Shown here one piece after another: positions 7,337-9,599 of a stretch of 9,599 nt of DNA; the first letter of the stretch is position 1, and the number at the start of each line of letters is the position of its first letter. The DNA lies in contig JAPTWR010000199.1 in NCBI GenBank assembly GCA_028065135.1, forward strand, positions 1 through 9,599. Reading direction: 5' to 3'. This stretch comes from Acidithiobacillus sp. GTDB lineage: Bacteria > Pseudomonadota > Gammaproteobacteria > Acidithiobacillales > Acidithiobacillaceae. The position numbers and the translations under genes were made by a program. The notes beneath the pieces were generated by a model. That model made no database searches. It had not been told where the DNA came from and saw only the letters and a list, made by a program, of their open reading frames with translations.

Positions 7337-8908
7337 TCAGATACTGAAGTGCTCAGGTTTCTGATCCCAGTCAAAGGCACCCATCATGTCGTAAGCATCG
7401 TGGTCACGGTGGTTGAGGGCCCGCAGACCAAAACGGGTTTCGATGAATTTAAGGATGCTGGCCGTGCTGGCCAGGTGATGGTCCACCAAACCCTGGCGCG
7501 CCCAAGGACTGATAAGCAGGGCCGGGGTACGGGTGCCGAATCCGTAGTCGTCCACCACTTTAGGCGGCAGCGAATCCCAGAAGCCACCGCCTTCGTCATA
7601 GGTAATGAAGATGGCGGTTTTGTCCCAGGCCGGACCATCAGCGGCAGCGCGCACCAGTTGCTCCACCCATTCCATGCCATAAACAGGTGCACAGTCGGCC
7701 GGATGTTCGTCATGGGCGGCACTGGCCCTGACGAAGGAGACACCGGGCAGTTTGCCAGCACGGGCATCGGCGAGAAAGTCATCACTGTCGCGCATGCGAC
7801 CGCCCTTCACATATTCTGGCCAACGCGGGTAGTACTGGAAGGGGTTATGGTGGGCTACATACAACTGACCCGTGTCAATCACCGCCGAACCGTCGCCGGG
7901 ACCAAAAGCGGTCTTGAGCGCCCACGGCTTTACCCGATTCCAGTTTTCGTTATACCAGGCCCAGGATACTTTGGCGCCATCCAGACGGTCACCGATATTG
8001 TCGTAGGTCTGTGCCTCCGGGGGTGGGGATATCTTCAAGGCCTTCACGGCATCCGCATTGGTCGGTCCCTGCACCGGCGGCAGATCGTTGACCAAGACTT
8101 TTTTGTGGTCATAGGGCAGATCAAAGAAGCTGTGTTCCAGACCGGCGTCTTTCGGATCGAAGGGTGCGCAGACATCCTTTGGCGCATTGGGATAGACACA
8201 GGAACGGGCGGCCACCAGATAAAGCGCATTGCCGGTACTGCCGCCGCTCATGGCCTGAAAGAAATGATCAAAGAGCGTGTACTGGTGCGCGACACGGTGA
8301 TAGAAGGGCAGATCTTCACCGGTATAATACCCCAGCACCGGACCACTGGGTCGAGCCAGGTCAAAGGCGGTCTGCTCCGGGCTCATTTTTTTGAATTCGT
8401 CCCGCGACAAAAGGGTTTTGCTACCACCCGCCAGAGCTACGAAACGGTCCATCTTACCGTTATGAACCTCCGCCATCATGCGGAAAAACCGATGTTTTGG
8501 ATCCCAATGTACATTGCCTTTGGCGGGAATATAGGGCGCCATGTGGAAGGGCTGGTTAGGCAATTGCACGTTCTGAAAACCCGGAATATCCGTAGGTAAC
8601 GGTAGGTTATCATAAGCGATACCCGCCGGATTTTTCTGCAAACCGAAAAAACGATGATCCAACTGCCCCTGTGCATCTAACAAATTGATAATCTGTTGCC
8701 CGTTTTTCGGCTGGAAGGTACCGAAGTAATGATCAAAACTGCGGTTCTCCTGAAATATCACCACCACATGCTCAACTTTTTGACGCAGGAGATTTTCCTC
8801 GCTGACTCCCGCAGCTCGTGCCACACCCAGCAGATGCGGAGCAGCGATAACCGCACTGCTCCCCAGTCCCAACTGCTTCAAAAACTGCCGGCGATTTTGT
8901 GGCCCCAT
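7337..8908 (-). CDS. Tat-exported phosphoesterase, AcpA / phospholipase C superfamily
   Basis: 523 aa from ATG 8906-8908. The N-terminus has a twin-arginine signal, NRRQFLK (5-11), then a hydrophobic stretch to about ARA (30-32), so a folded, probably metal-loaded enzyme is exported to the periplasm or beyond. The mature part is a full PF04185-type phosphoesterase: VEHVVVIFQENRSFDHYFG (45-63) with Glu54-Asn55 as metal ligands, SGGSTGN (221-227) where Ser224 aligns with the nucleophile position (Ser in Francisella AcpA, Thr in phospholipases C), HDEHP (399-403), and ITYDEGGGFWD (435-445) with Asp438-Glu439 as ligands. The serine favours acid-phosphatase-like over classical phospholipase C activity; the substrate is not decidable. 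Start choice: GAGGG (8921-8917) is 8 nt before ATG 8908, whereas the in-frame GTG at 8917 lies within that ribosome site. It is 50 nt after tonB with no terminator between, so the two are probably co-transcribed. Confidence 0.93.
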   Translation of the reverse strand: MGPQNRRQFLKQLGLGSSAVIAAPHLLGVARAAGVSEENLLRQKVEHVVVIFQENRSFDHYFGTFQPKNGQQIINLLDAQGQLDHRFFGLQKNPAGIAYDNLPLPTDIPGFQNVQLPNQPFHMAPYIPAKGNVHWDPKHRFFRMMAEVHNGKMDRFVALAGGSKTLLSRDEFKKMSPEQTAFDLARPSGPVLGYYTGEDLPFYHRVAHQYTLFDHFFQAMSGGSTGNALYLVAARSCVYPNAPKDVCAPFDPKDAGLEHSFFDLPYDHKKVLVNDLPPVQGPTNADAVKALKISPPPEAQTYDNIGDRLDGAKVSWAWYNENWNRVKPWALKTAFGPGDGSAVIDTGQLYVAHHNPFQYYPRWPEYVKGGRMRDSDDFLADARAGKLPGVSFVRASAAHDEHPADCAPVYGMEWVEQLVRAAADGPAWDKTAIFITYDEGGGFWDSLPPKVVDDYGFGTRTPALLISPWARQGLVDHHLASTASILKFIETRFGLRALNHRDHDAYDMMGAFDWDQKPEHFSI

Positions 8909-8958
8909 AGAAAACACCCTCGTTCATCTCAATCACCCATGAAACTATCACACCAGCG

Positions 8959-9599
8959 CTACGAGGAGTGGCTTGATAAATGTACCTCCACATTAAAATT
9001 GCTGGCATGCTTCGGCATATTCTTGGTAAAGGGCGGATAAGTACCCTCTTCCACCGATTTCAGCGCCGCCTTATCAATTGGTCCCACACCACTGGATTGG
9101 GCAATTCTCGCCCACAGTAGTCGGCCCGATGGCGTCAGCCGGAAGGTGATCACGGCGGTGCCACTCAAATGCATCAGCCGGACGGCCTCCGGAACATGCG
9201 CATCGGCCTGAACACGGGTGCGCACCATGCCAGCGTACTGATCTATAGCCGCCTCACGCGCAGCCATGCTTGGCGCCGGAGGGGGTGGTGGCGGTGGCGG
9301 CGTGGTTACCGGCGGGCTAGGCGGTACCACTGGTGCCGTAGGCAAGGGTGTTTTGGCCATCAACGGCTTGGGCGCAGGCGCGTGATGCACTACCGGCTTC
9401 GGCCTCGGCTGCGGAATGGGATGAGGTAGCGGCTTAGGCACCGGCTTCGGATGCACTACCGGCTTCGGTGGTGGTGGCACCGGCTTGGGTTTGGGAGGTG
9501 CCGGTTGCACCATGTGAATGGCGATAATCTTCTTTACCATTAGCTTAGGTGCTGGTGTATTACTACCCCCCCAAATCAATCCACCTACCAACACTACCT
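8959..9599 (-). CDS. tonB: TonB energy-transducing protein, 5' end outside window
   Basis: Links the proton-driven inner-membrane ExbB-ExbD motor to outer-membrane receptors. The frame is open to the window edge: codons before the GTG at 9592-9594 read V-V-L, continuing the hydrophobic VGGLIWGG that ends the membrane anchor, so the real start is upstream. Next is a long periplasmic-spanning Pro-rich arm (9271-9504) of Lys-Pro/X-Pro dipeptides ending in a run of eight prolines. Then comes the C-terminal TonB domain (about 8962-9264) with GTAVITFRLTPSGRLLWARIAQSSGVGPIDKAAL-type sequence, then YPPF and the closing VEVHL strand. The stop is TAG at 8961-8959. Its place ahead of the phosphoesterase and receptor genes suggests a dedicated TonB for this module. 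exbB/exbD are not visible and may lie upstream. Confidence 0.92.
   Translation of the reverse strand, partial: VVLVGGLIWGGSNTPAPKLMVKKIIAIHMVQPAPPKPKPVPPPPKPVVHPKPVPKPLPHPIPQPRPKPVVHHAPAPKPLMAKTPLPTAPVVPPSPPVTTPPPPPPPPAPSMAAREAAIDQYAGMVRTRVQADAHVPEAVRLMHLSGTAVITFRLTPSGRLLWARIAQSSGVGPIDKAALKSVEEGTYPPFTKNMPKHASNFNVEVHLSSHSS
9271..9504 (-). repeat. Pro-rich X-Pro repeat region within tonB
   Basis: Degenerate GGTGGTGGC / GGCTTCGG-like repeats on the + strand encode the alternating Lys-Pro and X-Pro arm of TonB and an eight-proline run. This is a normal protein-level repeat of the family, useful to note because such DNA varies in length between strains. Confidence 0.75.

Noticed and set aside
7349..8599. 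Long + strand open frame (416 codons) opposite the phosphoesterase
   Set aside because: The opposite strand encodes a complete, motif-rich phosphoesterase; the antisense frame shows no family features and is a by-product of codon bias.
8909..8958. Promoter or Pho box between tonB and the phosphoesterase
   Set aside because: No phased TGTCA repeats and no convincing -10 in these 50 nt; read-through from tonB is simpler.
1..9599. CRISPR arrays, tRNA or rRNA genes, insertion sequences, phage genes
   Set aside because: No regularly spaced identical repeats, no tRNA-like cloverleaf, no transposase or integrase motifs and no terminal inverted repeats with target duplications were seen.

Overview
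The window reads as chromosomal DNA of an aerobic Gram-negative proteobacterium. The housekeeping proteins look gamma-/beta-proteobacterial, there is an oxygen-dependent coproporphyrinogen oxidase and a quinone-linked (class 2) dihydroorotate dehydrogenase, and there is a TonB-linked outer membrane. Gene order and protein flavour suggest Acidithiobacillus or a relative, but this is an impression from memory and was not tested by a search.

Left part (1-4455, + strand): a tightly packed biosynthetic run, purH (3' end only) - purD - tsaC - hemF - pyrD. Gaps are 13, 15 and 4 nt, and hemF/pyrD overlap by 3 nt in a GTGA junction, so the five genes are probably one transcript. They cover the last steps of IMP synthesis, GAR synthesis, the threonylcarbamoyl-AMP step of tRNA t6A modification, an aerobic haem step and the fourth step of pyrimidine synthesis. 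The run ends in a short convergent intergenic stretch (4456-4626) with a perfect 8-bp hairpin.

Right part (4627-9599, all - strand): three envelope genes in transcription order tonB (start lies outside the window) - Tat-exported phosphoesterase of the AcpA / phospholipase C superfamily - TonB-dependent outer-membrane receptor. The receptor has its own upstream region of 391 nt. There, on the - strand, four 7-nt units resembling the PhoB half-site (TTTGTCA, TTTGTCA, AACTTCA, AATGTCA) recur every 11 nt, and 11 nt later comes an extended -10 element (TG-C-TAGAAT). This geometry is that of a classical Pho box promoter.

Reading: the right part looks like a phosphorus-scavenging module. A secreted phosphoesterase would release or trim phosphate esters, an outer-membrane receptor would import a phosphorus-containing or related ligand, and a dedicated TonB would energise it, with at least the receptor probably induced by phosphate starvation. 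Receptor ligand and phosphoesterase substrate cannot be read from sequence. The receptor gene is visibly more A/T-rich than the left-hand operon, which may reflect different ancestry or its Tyr/Asn-rich barrel.
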